Shown piece after piece: positions 15,197 to 15,590 of a DNA stretch of 15,590 nucleotides. Numbering within the stretch: the stretch's first letter is position 1; every line of letters begins with the position of its first letter. Below the pieces are notes generated by a model. That model was given only the letters and a program-made list of their open reading frames with translations. It ran no database searches and was not told where the DNA came from. The DNA comes from an uncultured Chloroflexota bacterium. GTDB lineage: Bacteria; Chloroflexota; Dehalococcoidia; UBA2247; RBG-13-53-26. The translations under genes and the position numbers were made by a program. The DNA lies in assembly GCA_937860285.1 (NCBI GenBank), contig CALMBS010000465.1:1-15590 (forward strand), given 5' to 3'.

Positions 15197-15590
15197 TTGC
15201 CCTTAGTGCCCGGCATCAGCGGCTTCGGGTCTTTTCTTCCTCTCTCCGATGCTGCCTTGACGAACTCCCTGCCCATGTCGGTGATCAGTGGAGAGTTGTA
15301 TAGCTCCAGATCACCATCGTCACACAGCCTGGCCAGCTCGGGGTCAATGGGCACCTGTGCCAGCAACGGTGCTCCGGCGGCCTTGGCCATGTCTTCCGCT
15401 CTGCTCTTGCCGAAGACCTCGAGCCGTTTGCCGCTCTCCGGCAAGACCAGGTAGCTCATGTTTTCCACCACCCCGATGATCGGTATCTTCATGTCCCGGC
15501 ACATCTGGAGGGCCTTGCGCACCACCATGGCCGCCAGTTCCTGGGGGGTGAAGACCACCACCACGCCGGTGACGGGCAGCGATTGCAGGC
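15193..15590 (-). CDS. Mrp/NBP35-type P-loop ATPase (Fe-S carrier family), 5' end cut by window edge
   Basis: The last 131 residues of an Mrp/ApbC/NBP35-family ATPase; the Walker A region lies beyond the right edge. LQSLPVTGVVVVFTPQELAAMVVRKALQMC and IPIIGVVENMSYLVLP are strongly typical of the family, as is the C-terminal AQVPIDPELARLCDDGD. Family members bind and transfer [4Fe-4S] clusters, usually through a CxxC shortly after ENMS. Here that place reads ENMSYLVLPESGK, with no cysteines, so the classic cluster-bridging site is absent. The stop overlaps the start of the IscU-like gene by four bases. Confidence 0.85.
   Translation of the reverse strand, partial: LQSLPVTGVVVVFTPQELAAMVVRKALQMCRDMKIPIIGVVENMSYLVLPESGKRLEVFGKSRAEDMAKAAGAPLLAQVPIDPELARLCDDGDLELYNSPLITDMGREFVKAASERGRKDPKPLMPGTKGK

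Overview
The window is high-GC bacterial chromosome. It holds 17 genes, densely packed and almost all on the minus strand, with good Shine-Dalgarno sites and several 1-4 bp start/stop overlaps. I see no RNA gene, insertion sequence, CRISPR array or phage gene. The gene mix suggests an anaerobe or microaerophile from a little-cultured lineage: family III CoA-transferases, an Old Yellow Enzyme-type Fe-S flavoprotein, a CCG/HdrD-type Fe-S protein, a CooC-like ATPase and a COG1237-type metallo-hydrolase. Dehalococcoidia-like Chloroflexota or a deltaproteobacterial group would fit, but this is only an impression from gene content.

Left part (1-9046): a MarR-type regulator on the plus strand faces a minus-strand operon. 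In transcription order the operon holds a family III CoA-transferase with a TTG start and no obvious catalytic Asp, a second CoA-transferase with the Asp, a GMC-type flavoprotein, an Old Yellow Enzyme/2,4-dienoyl-CoA reductase-like Fe-S flavoprotein, a GlcD/VAO-type FAD oxidase, and a two-cluster Fe-S/CCG protein cut by the left edge. The divergent intergenic region carries an AT-rich imperfect palindrome, a good candidate MarR operator. I infer that the operon activates a carboxylic acid by CoA transfer and then carries out flavin-dependent oxidations and reductions, with electrons leaving through the FAD oxidase/Fe-S pair. The substrate is unknown. The combination of CoA-transferase and OYE-type reductase recalls the bile-acid bai pathway, but nothing here proves a steroid substrate.

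Right part (9084-15590): a leftward gene train. It starts with an Mrp/NBP35-type ATPase (cut by the right edge), an IscU/NifU-type scaffold, a CooC-like nickel-insertion ATPase, a COG0731-type radical SAM protein and a COG1237-type metallo-beta-lactamase-fold protein. Together these look like an Fe-S/metal-cofactor maturation module. They are followed by a SAM-dependent methyltransferase, a third CoA-transferase with an intact Asp, a 92-aa unknown protein, a GNAT acetyltransferase and a small two-helix membrane protein with a zinc ribbon. The CoA-transferase, unknown gene and acetyltransferase are joined by 4-bp overlaps and are probably co-translated.

The points most worth a second look are residue-level departures from family norms: the missing Asp in one CoA-transferase, a missing second catalytic residue and a broken Cys motif in the GMC protein, a changed active-site loop in the OYE protein, and an Mrp protein without its CxxC.
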